64,000 bases of DNA, from NCBI RefSeq assembly GCF_900106755.1, contig NZ_FNNN01000011.1:113925-177924 (forward strand). The letters are read 5' to 3'. The notes below the pieces were generated by a model that was not told where the DNA came from, made no database searches, and saw nothing but the letters and a program-made list of their open reading frames with translations. The DNA is from Bacteroides faecis MAJ27 (lineage in GTDB: Bacteria; Bacteroidota; Bacteroidia; Bacteroidales; Bacteroidaceae). Below, piece after piece: positions 46,091 to 55,132 of the stretch. Each line of letters opens with the position of its first letter. Position 1 is the first letter of the stretch. The position numbers were made by a program, and so were the translations under genes.

Positions 46091-48556
46091 ATGAAAGAAA
46101 GATACTTATTGGAGGAAGAAGTTGGTGAGAACGGCTTCTCGCTAATTACTGACTATGATGGCAATGACGAACATGCGTTTGATGTGAATATAAAATCCGG
46201 TGATATCCTTCCGGTTCTCCCCCTTCGTAATATGGTGTTGTTTCCCGGAGTATTCTTACCTATCACGGTAGGTAGAAAAGCCTCATTGAAGCTCGTTCGC
46301 GAAGCTGAAAAGAAACACAAAGATATTGCAGTGATTTGCCAAAGATCGGCACACACAGAAGACCCTAAACTGGAAGATTTACACAACATCGGAACTGTTG
46401 GACGAATTGTACGGGTATTGGAAATGCCTGATCAAACGACAACAGTCATCCTTCAGGGAATGAAACGTCTGCGCTTGAAAGAGATCGTAGATACACATCC
46501 TTATCTGAAGGGTGAGGTAGAACTTCTGGAAGAAGATATCCCAAACAAAGACGACAAAGAGTTTCAAGCCCTGGTAGAAACATGCAAGGACTTGACGATG
46601 CGCTATATCAAATCATCAGAAATGCATCAGGACTCGTCATTTGCCATAAAGAACATCAGCAATCCGATGTTCCTCATTAATTTTATTTGCGCCAACCTGC
46701 CATTCAAGAAAGACGAAAAAATGGATTTATTAAGTATCAACTCACTCAGAGAACGTACTTATCATCTATTGGAAATCTTGAATCGTGAAGTACAGTTGGC
46801 AGAAATTAAGGCATCTATCCAAATGCGTGCCCGTGAGGATATCGATCAGCAACAGCGCGAATATTTCCTCCAGCAACAGATTAAAACGATTCAGGACGAA
46901 CTGGGCGGCAGCGGTCAGGAACAGGAAATAGAGGAGATGCGTCTAAAAGCTGTCAAGATGCACTGGAATGCAGAAGTCAGAGAGACTTTCCTGAAAGAAT
47001 TGGCTAAACTGGAACGTACACATCCGCAATCACCGGACTTCAGCGTACAGCTTAACTATCTGCAAACCATGCTTAATCTGCCATGGGGAGTTTATACAAC
47101 AGACAATCTGAATTTGAAGAATGCAGAAAAGACGTTGAATAAAGACCACTATGGACTGGAAAAAGTAAAAGAACGTATTTTGGAACACCTTGCTGTCTTA
47201 AAACTGAAAGGTGATATGAAGTCACCAATCATCTGTTTGTATGGCCCTCCGGGAGTCGGTAAAACATCCCTCGGAAAATCTATCGCATCGGCACTGAAAC
47301 GGAAATATGTTCGTATGTCTTTGGGTGGCGTACACGATGAAGCAGAAATTCGCGGTCACCGCAAAACTTATATCGGTGCTATGCCCGGACGAATCATCAA
47401 GAGCCTGATTAAAGCAGGAGCCTCTAACCCTGTGTTCATATTAGACGAGATTGACAAGGTCAGTGCTGACCGTCAAGGCGATCCGTCGTCAGCTTTATTG
47501 GAAGTGCTTGACCCGGAACAGAATACTTCATTCCACGATAACTTTCTGGATGTAGATTATGATCTTTCCAAAGTACTGTTTATTGCAACGGCCAACAATC
47601 TGAATACAATTCCCGGACCATTGCTCGACCGTATGGAGTTGATTGAAGTCAGCGGATATATCACGGAAGAAAAAGTAGAAATTGCCCGTAAGCACCTGTT
47701 ACCAAAAGAGCTGGAAGCAAACGGCCTTAAAAAGACCGATATCAAGATTCCGAAAGATACCTTGGAAGCAATTATTGAATCATATACCCGTGAAAGCGGT
47801 GTTCGTGAACTGGAAAAGAAAATCGGCAAGATCCTTCGTAAATCAGCCCGCCAATATGCAACAGACGGTTATTTTGCAAAAACAGAAATTAAACCGGCTG
47901 ATTTGTATGAATTTCTGGGAGCACCGGAATATACCCGCGACAAATATCAGGGGAATGAGTACGCAGGTGTAGTAACCGGATTGGCATGGACTGCTGTTGG
48001 CGGTGAAATACTCTTTGTAGAAACGAGTCTGAGCCGGGGTAAAGGTGCCCGACTTACATTAACAGGTAATTTGGGAGATGTGATGAAGGAATCAGCCATG
48101 CTGGCACTTGAATACATTAAGGCACATGCTTCTATCCTCAATTTAAACGAAGATATCTTCGACAACTGGAATATACATATCCATGTGCCCGAAGGTGCTA
48201 TCCCCAAAGACGGACCGTCAGCAGGTATTACGATGGCTACTTCTTTAGCTTCTGCCTTGACCCAGCGAAAAGTGAAAGCTAATCTCGCCATGACTGGAGA
48301 AATTACTCTCCGTGGCAAAGTACTCCCTGTTGGTGGTATTAAAGAGAAGATTCTTGCCGCTAAACGTGCCGGAATCAAGGAAATCATCATGAGTGCCGAA
48401 AATAAAAAGAACATAGATGAGATTCAAGACATTTATTTAAAAGGATTGCAATTCCACTATGTTAATGACATAAAAGAAGTATTCGCAATCGCACTGACAG
48501 ACGAAAAAGTTGCGGATGCCATTGATTTATCTGTAAAGAAACCCAGCCAGGAATGA
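46091..48556 (+). CDS. lon: ATP-dependent protease Lon
   Basis: The 821-residue protein has the full Lon order: N-terminal substrate domain ([19 protein letters not shown] near residue 38, a slightly longer lead-in than usual), a coiled middle part, AAA+ module with Walker [15 protein letters not shown] near 379 and Walker [12 protein letters not shown] near 446, and the Ser-Lys protease domain with the nucleophile in [14 protein letters not shown] near 705. It degrades misfolded and regulatory proteins in the cytosol. Its stop overlaps the tgt start by 4 bp. Confidence 0.98.
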   Translation: MKERYLLEEEVGENGFSLITDYDGNDEHAFDVNIKSGDILPVLPLRNMVLFPGVFLPITVGRKASLKLVREAEKKHKDIAVICQRSAHTEDPKLEDLHNIGTVGRIVRVLEMPDQTTTVILQGMKRLRLKEIVDTHPYLKGEVELLEEDIPNKDDKEFQALVETCKDLTMRYIKSSEMHQDSSFAIKNISNPMFLINFICANLPFKKDEKMDLLSINSLRERTYHLLEILNREVQLAEIKASIQMRAREDIDQQQREYFLQQQIKTIQDELGGSGQEQEIEEMRLKAVKMHWNAEVRETFLKELAKLERTHPQSPDFSVQLNYLQTMLNLPWGVYTTDNLNLKNAEKTLNKDHYGLEKVKERILEHLAVLKLKGDMKSPIICLYGPPGVGKTSLGKSIASALKRKYVRMSLGGVHDEAEIRGHRKTYIGAMPGRIIKSLIKAGASNPVFILDEIDKVSADRQGDPSSALLEVLDPEQNTSFHDNFLDVDYDLSKVLFIATANNLNTIPGPLLDRMELIEVSGYITEEKVEIARKHLLPKELEANGLKKTDIKIPKDTLEAIIESYTRESGVRELEKKIGKILRKSARQYATDGYFAKTEIKPADLYEFLGAPEYTRDKYQGNEYAGVVTGLAWTAVGGEILFVETSLSRGKGARLTLTGNLGDVMKESAMLALEYIKAHASILNLNEDIFDNWNIHIHVPEGAIPKDGPSAGITMATSLASALTQRKVKANLAMTGEITLRGKVLPVGGIKEKILAAKRAGIKEIIMSAENKKNIDEIQDIYLKGLQFHYVNDIKEVFAIALTDEKVADAIDLSVKKPSQE

Positions 48557-49683
48557 CATTTGAGTTACAATATACAGACACTAAAAGTAATGCCCGTGCC
48601 GGTCTGATAACAACGGACCACGGGCAGATACAAACACCTATTTTCATGCCTGTGGGAACATTGGGCACTGTGAAAGGAGTTCATCTCACAGAACTGAAAG
48701 AAGATATTCAGGCACAGATCATTCTGGGCAACACCTATCATTTATACTTGCGTCCGGGATTGGACGTAATTGAAAAAGCAGGTGGCCTGCATCGCTTCAA
48801 TGGCTTCGATCGTCCGATGTTGACCGACAGTGGAGGATTTCAGGTATTCTCATTGGCAGGAATACGAAAACTTCGGGAAGAAGGAGCTGAATTTCGTTCA
48901 CACATTGACGGAAGCAAGCACATCTTTACTCCGGAAAAGGTGATGGATATAGAACGTACGATTGGTGCTGATATCATGATGGCTTTTGACGAATGTCCTC
49001 CGGGAGATTCGGACTATGCCTATGCCAAAAAGTCATTAGGACTGACACACAGATGGCTCGATCGTTGTATACAGCGTTTCAACGAAACCGAACCGAAATA
49101 TGGCTATCACCAGTCTCTCTTCCCTATCGTGCAAGGATGTGTTTATCAAGATCTGCGTAAACAATCCGCAGAGTTTGTCGCCTCCAAAGGAGCGGATGGA
49201 AATGCAATCGGTGGCTTAGCCGTAGGCGAACCGGTAGATAAAATGTACGAAATGATAGAGGTTGTCAACGAAATTCTTCCTAAAGACAAGCCCCGGTATC
49301 TGATGGGAGTCGGTACTCCTGTCAATATCCTTGAAGGTATTGAGCGCGGAGTGGATATGTTCGATTGTGTGATGCCTACCCGAAACGGACGAAATGGCAT
49401 GTTGTTTACCAAAGACGGCATTATTAACATGCGAAACAAAAAATGGGAAACAGACTTCTCTCCTATCGAAGCAGACGGAGCTTCCGCTGTAGACACACTA
49501 TATAGCAAAGCATATTTACGTCACCTTTTCCATGCACAAGAGCTGCTGGCAATGCAAATTGCTTCCATACACAATCTGGCATTTTACCTGTGGCTGGTAG
49601 GAGAAGCCCGGAAGCATATCATTGCCGGAGATTTCTCTACCTGGAAGCCGATGATGGTGAAAAGAGTGTCAACAAGATTATAA
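48553..49683 (+). CDS. tgt: tRNA-guanine transglycosylase (zinc cysteines absent)
   Basis: Bacterial Tgt exchanges G34 of certain tRNAs for preQ1 on the way to queuosine. The substrate-pocket motif LTDSGGFQVFSL near residue 89 and the nucleophile region VDMFDCVMPTRNGRNG near 263 are intact, and the length (376) is normal. The C-terminal zinc site, normally C-x-C-x2-C with a later His, is replaced by ADGASAVDTLYS (49471-49506); only the distal His in SIHNLAFYLW remains. The fold must be held in another way. It is translationally coupled to lon and followed by the LptF/G gene. Confidence 0.93.
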   Translation: MTFELQYTDTKSNARAGLITTDHGQIQTPIFMPVGTLGTVKGVHLTELKEDIQAQIILGNTYHLYLRPGLDVIEKAGGLHRFNGFDRPMLTDSGGFQVFSLAGIRKLREEGAEFRSHIDGSKHIFTPEKVMDIERTIGADIMMAFDECPPGDSDYAYAKKSLGLTHRWLDRCIQRFNETEPKYGYHQSLFPIVQGCVYQDLRKQSAEFVASKGADGNAIGGLAVGEPVDKMYEMIEVVNEILPKDKPRYLMGVGTPVNILEGIERGVDMFDCVMPTRNGRNGMLFTKDGIINMRNKKWETDFSPIEADGASAVDTLYSKAYLRHLFHAQELLAMQIASIHNLAFYLWLVGEARKHIIAGDFSTWKPMMVKRVSTRL

Positions 49684-49686
49684 AGA

Positions 49687-50784
49687 ATGAAAAGCAATCG
49701 ATTTATAAAACGGCTGGATTGGTATATCATCAAGAAGTTCTTGGGGACATACGTATTTGCCATCGCATTGATTATTTCAATTGCGGTGGTATTCGACTTC
49801 AACGAGAAGATGGACAAGCTAATGGAGCATGAAGCTCCTTGGGACAAGATCATCTTTGAATACTACATGAACTTCATCCCCTACTTCTCCAATCTGTTCA
49901 GTCCGCTGTTCGTATTCATCGCCGTAATCTTTTTCACCTCCAAGCTGGCAGAGAACTCTGAAATTATAGCCATGTTCTCCACCGGTATGAGTTTTAAAAG
50001 AATGATGCGCCCTTATATGATCTCTGCCGCCATCATTGCTGTAGCGACGTTCATGATGAGCTCGTTCGTCATTCCCAAAGGCAGTGTTACCCGCCTGAAT
50101 TTTGAGGATAAATACATCAAGCCGAAGAAAGTAAACTCAGTCCGAAATGTACAGCTGGAAGTGGACAGTGGCGTCATAGCCTATATAGATAATTACAATG
50201 ACGGGATGAAAACCGGCAATCGTTTTTCATTGGATAAGTTTGTTGACAAAAAACTTGTTTCCCATTTAACGGCGCGTCGAATCACTTACGATACAACAAC
50301 GGTCAATAAATGGACTATTCATGACTATATGGTACGCGAACTGGACGGACTAAAAGAGAAAATCACTAAAGGAGACCGAATTGATTCTATTATAAATATG
50401 GACCCGTCAGACTTCCTGATTATGAAGAACCAGCAGGAAATGCTGACCAGTCCGGAATTGAGCGAATACATTGAAAAACAGAAACGGCGGGGATTTGCCA
50501 ATATCAAAGAGTTTGAGATAGAATATCACAAACGAATTGCAATGTCATTCGCATCGTTCATTCTGACAATCATCGGTGTTTCCCTTTCGTCGCGAAAAAC
50601 CAAGGGCGGCATGGGGCTTCATCTGGGCATCGGTTTAGGACTAAGTTTCTCCTATATCCTTTTCCAGACGATCACTTCAACCTTTGCCATCAACGGTAAT
50701 GTACCTCCTGCAATCGCAGTCTGGATTCCGAATATTCTCTATGCGGGCATCGCATTCTATCTGTACCAGAAAGCACCTAAATAA
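49687..50784 (+). CDS. LptF/LptG-family permease (YjgP/YjgQ)
   Basis: The 365-residue protein has the LptF/G plan: three membrane helices at the N-terminus (start RLDWYIIKKFLGTYVFAIAL near residue 9), a periplasmic jellyroll-like domain (about 130-260) and three helices at the C-terminus. It should be part of the ABC exporter that pulls lipopolysaccharide out of the inner membrane toward LptA; its partner and the LptB ATPase are encoded elsewhere. It lies 3 bp after tgt, so lon-tgt-lptF/G form one operon closed at 50825-50872. Confidence 0.88.
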   Translation: MKSNRFIKRLDWYIIKKFLGTYVFAIALIISIAVVFDFNEKMDKLMEHEAPWDKIIFEYYMNFIPYFSNLFSPLFVFIAVIFFTSKLAENSEIIAMFSTGMSFKRMMRPYMISAAIIAVATFMMSSFVIPKGSVTRLNFEDKYIKPKKVNSVRNVQLEVDSGVIAYIDNYNDGMKTGNRFSLDKFVDKKLVSHLTARRITYDTTTVNKWTIHDYMVRELDGLKEKITKGDRIDSIINMDPSDFLIMKNQQEMLTSPELSEYIEKQKRRGFANIKEFEIEYHKRIAMSFASFILTIIGVSLSSRKTKGGMGLHLGIGLGLSFSYILFQTITSTFAINGNVPPAIAVWIPNILYAGIAFYLYQKAPK

Positions 50785-50824
50785 AGAAATAGCATTCAGA
50801 GATTACACAATAGATATAAAATAG

Positions 50825-50872
50825 AAGTTCCGCCTATCCTTGCCAAAGGCAAGTGCAAGCGGAACTTTTTTG
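50825..50872 (+). terminator. Terminator of the lon-tgt-lptF/G operon
   Basis: Two nested stems (50825-50833 with 50859-50867, and 50839-50844 with 50848-50853) are followed by a T tract. Confidence 0.88.
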
Positions 50873-50964
50873 TTGTATCCATTTCCTCTTTTGTCTATTC
50901 TCCATTTTAGTCACCAAACGGTGATCCGGAAAATCCCTCTTTCTCCTTACTTTTTTCGAGACTG

Positions 50965-51471
50965 TCAACCAATCTCACTTACATAAGCAGAAAGATCTGC
51001 AGCAGAGATGTTTTTGGCTATAATCACACCATTTCCATCCAATAAATAGTTTGTGAACCCCCGATTCAAACGGTACTTTTTAAATAATCCGGAGTCCTCG
51101 CCTTCTGTTTCCACGAAACAAGTGGGCGTAACTATTTGGTCCTTACGAATGGTTTCTTTAAAGATTGACTGGTATTCGTCAAACGAAACTGAAACCATTT
51201 CCACATTACGGGAAGAACGAAGCACATTGCTCAAACTTACGTTTTGCGTCCGGGATTGCGCGTCATAACTTGCCCAAAAACTAAGCAACACATATTTACC
51301 TTTCAAATTACCCAACTTAAAAGCCGGTTGCTCATTCGACGCAGATTCGATTTTAAAATCAGGGGCTACGTCACCCTCACTCAAACCTCCGGTAGGTTTG
51401 TCTTTCTCAACGAAAGCGGTCAAGGAACAAATCAGTAATACAACAAAAATCCATTTTACATAAGAATTCAT
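50965..51471 (-). CDS. TlpA-like thioredoxin-fold protein lacking the CxxC motif
   Basis: The 168-residue protein has an N-terminal signal or anchor segment (about 6-20) and a redoxin fold: GDVAPDFKIES near residue 33, LGNLKGKYVLLSFWASYD near 53, and a cis-Pro region in IVTPTCFVE. Where TlpA proteins have FWATWCxxC, this reads FWASYDAQS, so both active-site cysteines are replaced (Asp70 and Ser73). It cannot be an ordinary disulfide reductase; a structural or binding role is possible. A long leader separates it from the minus-strand promoter box at 51605-51612. Confidence 0.78.
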   Translation of the reverse strand: MNSYVKWIFVVLLICSLTAFVEKDKPTGGLSEGDVAPDFKIESASNEQPAFKLGNLKGKYVLLSFWASYDAQSRTQNVSLSNVLRSSRNVEMVSVSFDEYQSIFKETIRKDQIVTPTCFVETEGEDSGLFKKYRLNRGFTNYLLDGNGVIIAKNISAADLSAYVSEIG

Positions 51472-51604
51472 GTAATTCGGTTTTAGTTAATACTATCCGG
51501 GACTGTCCTTTAAACAGTGGTTTCTTCCCGAAACGTTGTCTTTTCAGGCATCAGGCGAAGAGGAATCCGCTGATTATCAGTGCCTTTAATTTTGAAACCG
51601 GGTG

Positions 51605-51612
51605 CAAAGGTA
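51605..51612 (-). promoter_or_regulatory. -7 box for the redoxin-like gene
   Basis: The minus strand reads TACCTTTG. It predicts a start near 51601 and an unusually long leader of about 130 nt. Confidence 0.45.
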
Positions 51613-51709
51613 AGTAATTATTAAACTAACTTCCAAAAAAACAAGCAATTTTCTTACTTTTTGGGTGTAACTTTTTATGTTATTTAGCATAAAAACGAAC
51701 TTTTTTCCC

Positions 51710-51717
51710 TACTTTTG
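51710..51717 (+). promoter_or_regulatory. -7 box for serB
   Basis: TACTTTTG predicts a transcript start near 51721, which excludes the longer frame beginning at 51677 and supports the ATG at 51740. Confidence 0.5.
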
Positions 51718-51739
51718 CAGCGTTAAAGTCTATTTTCTT

Positions 51740-52969
51740 ATGCAACCATCAAATACTGAATTGATTCTGATTCGAGTCACCGGCGAAGATCGTCCGGGAC
51801 TTACCGCTTCCGTGACTGAAATACTTGCCAAGTACGACGCTACTATCCTCGATATCGGGCAGGCAGACATTCATAATACATTATCATTAGGTATTCTCTT
51901 CAGAAGCGAAGAAAGACATTCCGGGTTCATTATGAAAGAGTTGCTGTTTAAGGCATCTTCATTGGGAGTTACCATTCGTTTCGAACCAATAGGTACCGAT
52001 CAGTATGAGAACTGGGTAGGAATGCAGGGAAAAAACCGCTATATCCTGACGGTATTGGGTCGTAAACTTTCTGCCCGCCAGATTTCTGCTGCCACCCGCG
52101 TATTAGCAGAACAAGGCTTGAACATTGATGCTATCAAGCGTCTGACGGGCCGTATCCCTTTGGATGAAGATAAAACAGATACCCGGACCCGTGCTTGCAT
52201 CGAGTTCTCCGTACGCGGTACTCCCAAAGACCGTATCGCTATGCAGGAACGGCTCATGCAACTGGCAAGCGAACAGGAAATGGACTTTTCTTTCCAACAG
52301 GATAATATGTACCGGCGTATGCGCCGTCTGATCTGCTTCGATATGGACTCCACTCTGATTGAAACAGAAGTAATTGACGAGCTGGCTATCCGGGCAGGCG
52401 TAGGTGATGAAGTAAAAGCAATCACAGAAAGCGCTATGCGTGGAGAAATAGATTTTACCGAAAGTTTCACCCGTCGTGTCGCCCTATTAAAGGGACTGGA
52501 CGAATCTGTCATGCAGGAAATAGCTGAAAGCCTTCCTATTACGGAAGGCGTAGACCGCCTGATGTATGTACTGAAAAAGTATGGATACAAAATTGCTATC
52601 CTCTCCGGAGGTTTTACTTATTTCGGTCAGTACCTGCAAAAGAAATACGGCATAGACTACGTATATGCAAACGAACTGGAAATAATAGACGGCAAATTAA
52701 CCGGACGTTATTTGGGAGATGTAGTGGATGGCAAACGGAAAGCCGAACTCCTCCGTCTGATTGCTCAGGTAGAAAAAGTAGATATAGCCCAGACGATAGC
52801 CGTTGGAGATGGTGCCAATGACCTCCCTATGCTGGGAATCGCCGGACTGGGAATTGCATTCCATGCCAAGCCCAAAGTAGTGGCAAATGCCAAACAATCC
52901 ATCAATACGATCGGCCTTGACGGAGTGCTCTATTTCCTGGGATTCAAAGATTCTTATTTGAATATGTAA
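51740..52969 (+). CDS. serB: Phosphoserine phosphatase with N-terminal ACT domains
   Basis: SerB hydrolyses O-phosphoserine in the last step of serine synthesis. The 409-residue protein has ACT-type regulatory domains (about 8-165, with ILIRVTGEDRPGLTASVTE near 8) and a HAD phosphatase domain: the catalytic DxD in CFDMDSTLIETEVIDELA near 198, LSGGFTYFG near 289, and the final acidic motif AVGDGANDLPML near 354. The ACT module suggests feedback by serine or another amino acid. Serine is also the substrate of spt in this window, though the genes are 26 kb apart. Confidence 0.95.
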   Translation: MQPSNTELILIRVTGEDRPGLTASVTEILAKYDATILDIGQADIHNTLSLGILFRSEERHSGFIMKELLFKASSLGVTIRFEPIGTDQYENWVGMQGKNRYILTVLGRKLSARQISAATRVLAEQGLNIDAIKRLTGRIPLDEDKTDTRTRACIEFSVRGTPKDRIAMQERLMQLASEQEMDFSFQQDNMYRRMRRLICFDMDSTLIETEVIDELAIRAGVGDEVKAITESAMRGEIDFTESFTRRVALLKGLDESVMQEIAESLPITEGVDRLMYVLKKYGYKIAILSGGFTYFGQYLQKKYGIDYVYANELEIIDGKLTGRYLGDVVDGKRKAELLRLIAQVEKVDIAQTIAVGDGANDLPMLGIAGLGIAFHAKPKVVANAKQSINTIGLDGVLYFLGFKDSYLNM

Positions 52970-52988
52970 TTGAGACCAAAAATTATTT

Positions 52989-52996
52989 TATCTTTG
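52989..52996 (+). promoter_or_regulatory. -7 box for the DEAD-box helicase gene
   Basis: TATCTTTG lies 21 bp before the ATG at 53017, giving a short leader. Confidence 0.5.
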
Positions 52997-53016
52997 TCGA
53001 CAAATAAAAAGAAGTG

Positions 53017-54285
53017 ATGAAGTTTTCCGAACTAGAACTAAATGCAAATGTGCTTGATGCACTTGACGCCATGCGATTTGACGAGTGCACGCCTATACAG
53101 GAGCAAGCAATTCCAATCATACTAGAGGGTAAAGATTTGATAGCAGTTGCACAGACAGGCACTGGTAAAACAGCGGCATTCCTGTTGCCTATATTGAATA
53201 AATTATCTGAAGGAGGACATCCTGAAGATGCTATCAACTGTGTCATCATGTCTCCTACCCGTGAATTGGCGCAGCAAATTGACCAGCAGATGGAAGGCTT
53301 CTCCTACTTTATGCCCGCATCGAGCGTTGCCGTATACGGCGGAAATGACGGCATTCTTTTCGAACAACAGAAAAAAGGACTTACACTTGGCGCAGATGTA
53401 GTAATTGCTACTCCCGGACGACTGATAGCCCATTTAAGCCTTGGATATGTAGACCTCTCCAAGGTTTCTTATTTTATATTGGACGAAGCAGACCGTATGC
53501 TTGATATGGGATTTTATGAAGATATCATGCAAATCGTAAAATACTTGCCGAAAGAACGACAGACAATCATGTTCTCGGCAACTATGCCTGCCAAAATACA
53601 GCAACTGGCAAAAACCATCCTGAACAATCCGGCAGAAATCAAACTTGCCGTTTCAAGGCCGGCAGACAAAATCATTCAGGCAGCCTACGTATGTTACGAG
53701 AACCAGAAATTGGGTATCATACGCAGTCTCTTCACTGACGAAGTGCCCGAACGTGTTATTATCTTCGCTTCCTCCAAAATCAAAGTCAAAGAAGTAACAA
53801 AGGCCTTGAAAATGATGAAGCTGAATGTAGGAGAAATGCATTCCGATCTTGAACAAGCGCAACGCGAGGTTGTCATGCACGAATTCAAGGCAGGAAGAAT
53901 CAATATTCTGGTAGCTACGGATATTGTTGCCCGTGGTATCGACATCGACGACATCCGTCTGGTTATCAATTTTGATGTACCGCATGACAGCGAAGACTAT
54001 GTACACCGCATCGGACGTACGGCACGTGCCAATAATGACGGAGTAGCCCTTACTTTTGTCAGTGAGAAAGAACAAAGTAACTTCAAATCCATCGAGAACT
54101 TCCTTGAAAAAGAAATATATAAAATTCCCGTTCCTGCCGAATTAGGAGAAGCTCCGGAATATAAACCCCGTTCCTACAATAATAAGAGAGGTGATAACTC
54201 TAAAAGAAGAAACTTCGGAGGAAAAAGGAATAACAACAATGGAAGAAAAAACAATAACCGTCCCTCTTCTCCCGTAAGAAGCTAA
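53017..54285 (+). CDS. DEAD-box ATP-dependent RNA helicase (RhlE-like)
   Basis: A 422-residue helicase with all core motifs: Q motif FDECTPIQEQAIP near residue 21, Walker A AQTGTGKTAAFLLP near 46, PTRELA near 83, DEAD in FILDEADRMLDMGF near 152, SAT in MFSATMP near 189, VATDIVARGIDID near 307, and HRIGRTARA near 330. The tail (about 385-422) is basic and N/R/G-rich, as in RhlE/CsdA-type proteins, and may bind RNA. The frame opens at a GTG at 53014, but the adjacent ATG at 53017 is the likely start. Probable roles are ribosome assembly or RNA turnover. Confidence 0.94.
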   Translation: MKFSELELNANVLDALDAMRFDECTPIQEQAIPIILEGKDLIAVAQTGTGKTAAFLLPILNKLSEGGHPEDAINCVIMSPTRELAQQIDQQMEGFSYFMPASSVAVYGGNDGILFEQQKKGLTLGADVVIATPGRLIAHLSLGYVDLSKVSYFILDEADRMLDMGFYEDIMQIVKYLPKERQTIMFSATMPAKIQQLAKTILNNPAEIKLAVSRPADKIIQAAYVCYENQKLGIIRSLFTDEVPERVIIFASSKIKVKEVTKALKMMKLNVGEMHSDLEQAQREVVMHEFKAGRINILVATDIVARGIDIDDIRLVINFDVPHDSEDYVHRIGRTARANNDGVALTFVSEKEQSNFKSIENFLEKEIYKIPVPAELGEAPEYKPRSYNNKRGDNSKRRNFGGKRNNNNGRKNNNRPSSPVRS

Positions 54286-54297
54286 AAAACACTCGTT

Positions 54298-55095
54298 TTA
54301 TTTAGTCGGTGTAATAGCCAGTTCACCACTAAAACTGACGGTTAAATTTGCTATACTGTAAATAGAACTTTCCGGAATGGATAAAACAGCCTGATAAAGG
54401 AAACCATTCCGGTCTACCTTTACAAACTTAGTATCTGACAAAATTGCCTGTATCAGAAAATCTGCAGGAACTACATTTTCAAACATCTGTTTGGTTATAT
54501 CACTGGCAAACAAGCTTTTCTTGCCTTCATATACGCAAATGTGCATCACATTATCGTAGTACACATTATCCATGCTAATGCCATCTTCGGTATATATAGT
54601 TTTGACAACCCTCATTTTAGAAGGATTGATATACACATAAGCACGATAACGGTTGCCATTATAGTTTACAACACTATCACGTTTCGTCACCTCCGTATAT
54701 GTAGGGATAATCATTTCCTGACCGACAAATGCCAGCGAATCATTAGGATCTTCCGACTTATGCAATCTGATCATATTATCTGTAATCGAGTGAAACCAGA
54801 AAATATGTTCCCCCTGCTTATCAATCTTATAATAAGTAGTATCATTGCCATAAGTATAAAGAGTATCCCGTATGATTTTAAATGTAATAGGAGCGCTCTG
54901 TGCATCTGCATAATAGATAGTGTCCCCTTCTATACGCATCAACGGGCTCTCAGTCTCATCATCCAGCCAGATTCCTTGCAGCAGTTCTTTCGCACTCAAA
55001 TCCTCCTCTTGCCTGGAGGAAGAGTGCGGGTTCTTACTACTATTGCATGCTGCGAGCAAGATCGCTACTAACGATATCGCTACAAATTTTGTCAT
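54298..55095 (-). CDS. Lipoprotein of unknown function (possibly DUF4738)
   Basis: The open frame begins further upstream, but the signal peptide starts at the ATG at 55095 (MTKFVAISLVAILLAAC), with the lipobox cysteine near residue 17. After a Ser-rich linker, the mature protein (about 35-265) is beta-rich and looks like a two-part domain: GIWLDDETESPLMRIEGDTI near 43, then NGNRYRAYVYINPSKMRV near 148 and the tail LTVSFSGELAITP. I do not recognise a function; the family name is a recollection. It is convergent with the helicase gene. Confidence 0.72.
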   Translation of the reverse strand: MTKFVAISLVAILLAACNSSKNPHSSSRQEEDLSAKELLQGIWLDDETESPLMRIEGDTIYYADAQSAPITFKIIRDTLYTYGNDTTYYKIDKQGEHIFWFHSITDNMIRLHKSEDPNDSLAFVGQEMIIPTYTEVTKRDSVVNYNGNRYRAYVYINPSKMRVVKTIYTEDGISMDNVYYDNVMHICVYEGKKSLFASDITKQMFENVVPADFLIQAILSDTKFVKVDRNGFLYQAVLSIPESSIYSIANLTVSFSGELAITPTK

Positions 55096-55132
55096 TCGTC
55101 TAAATTTTGTGTATAAAGATACTCTAATTATC

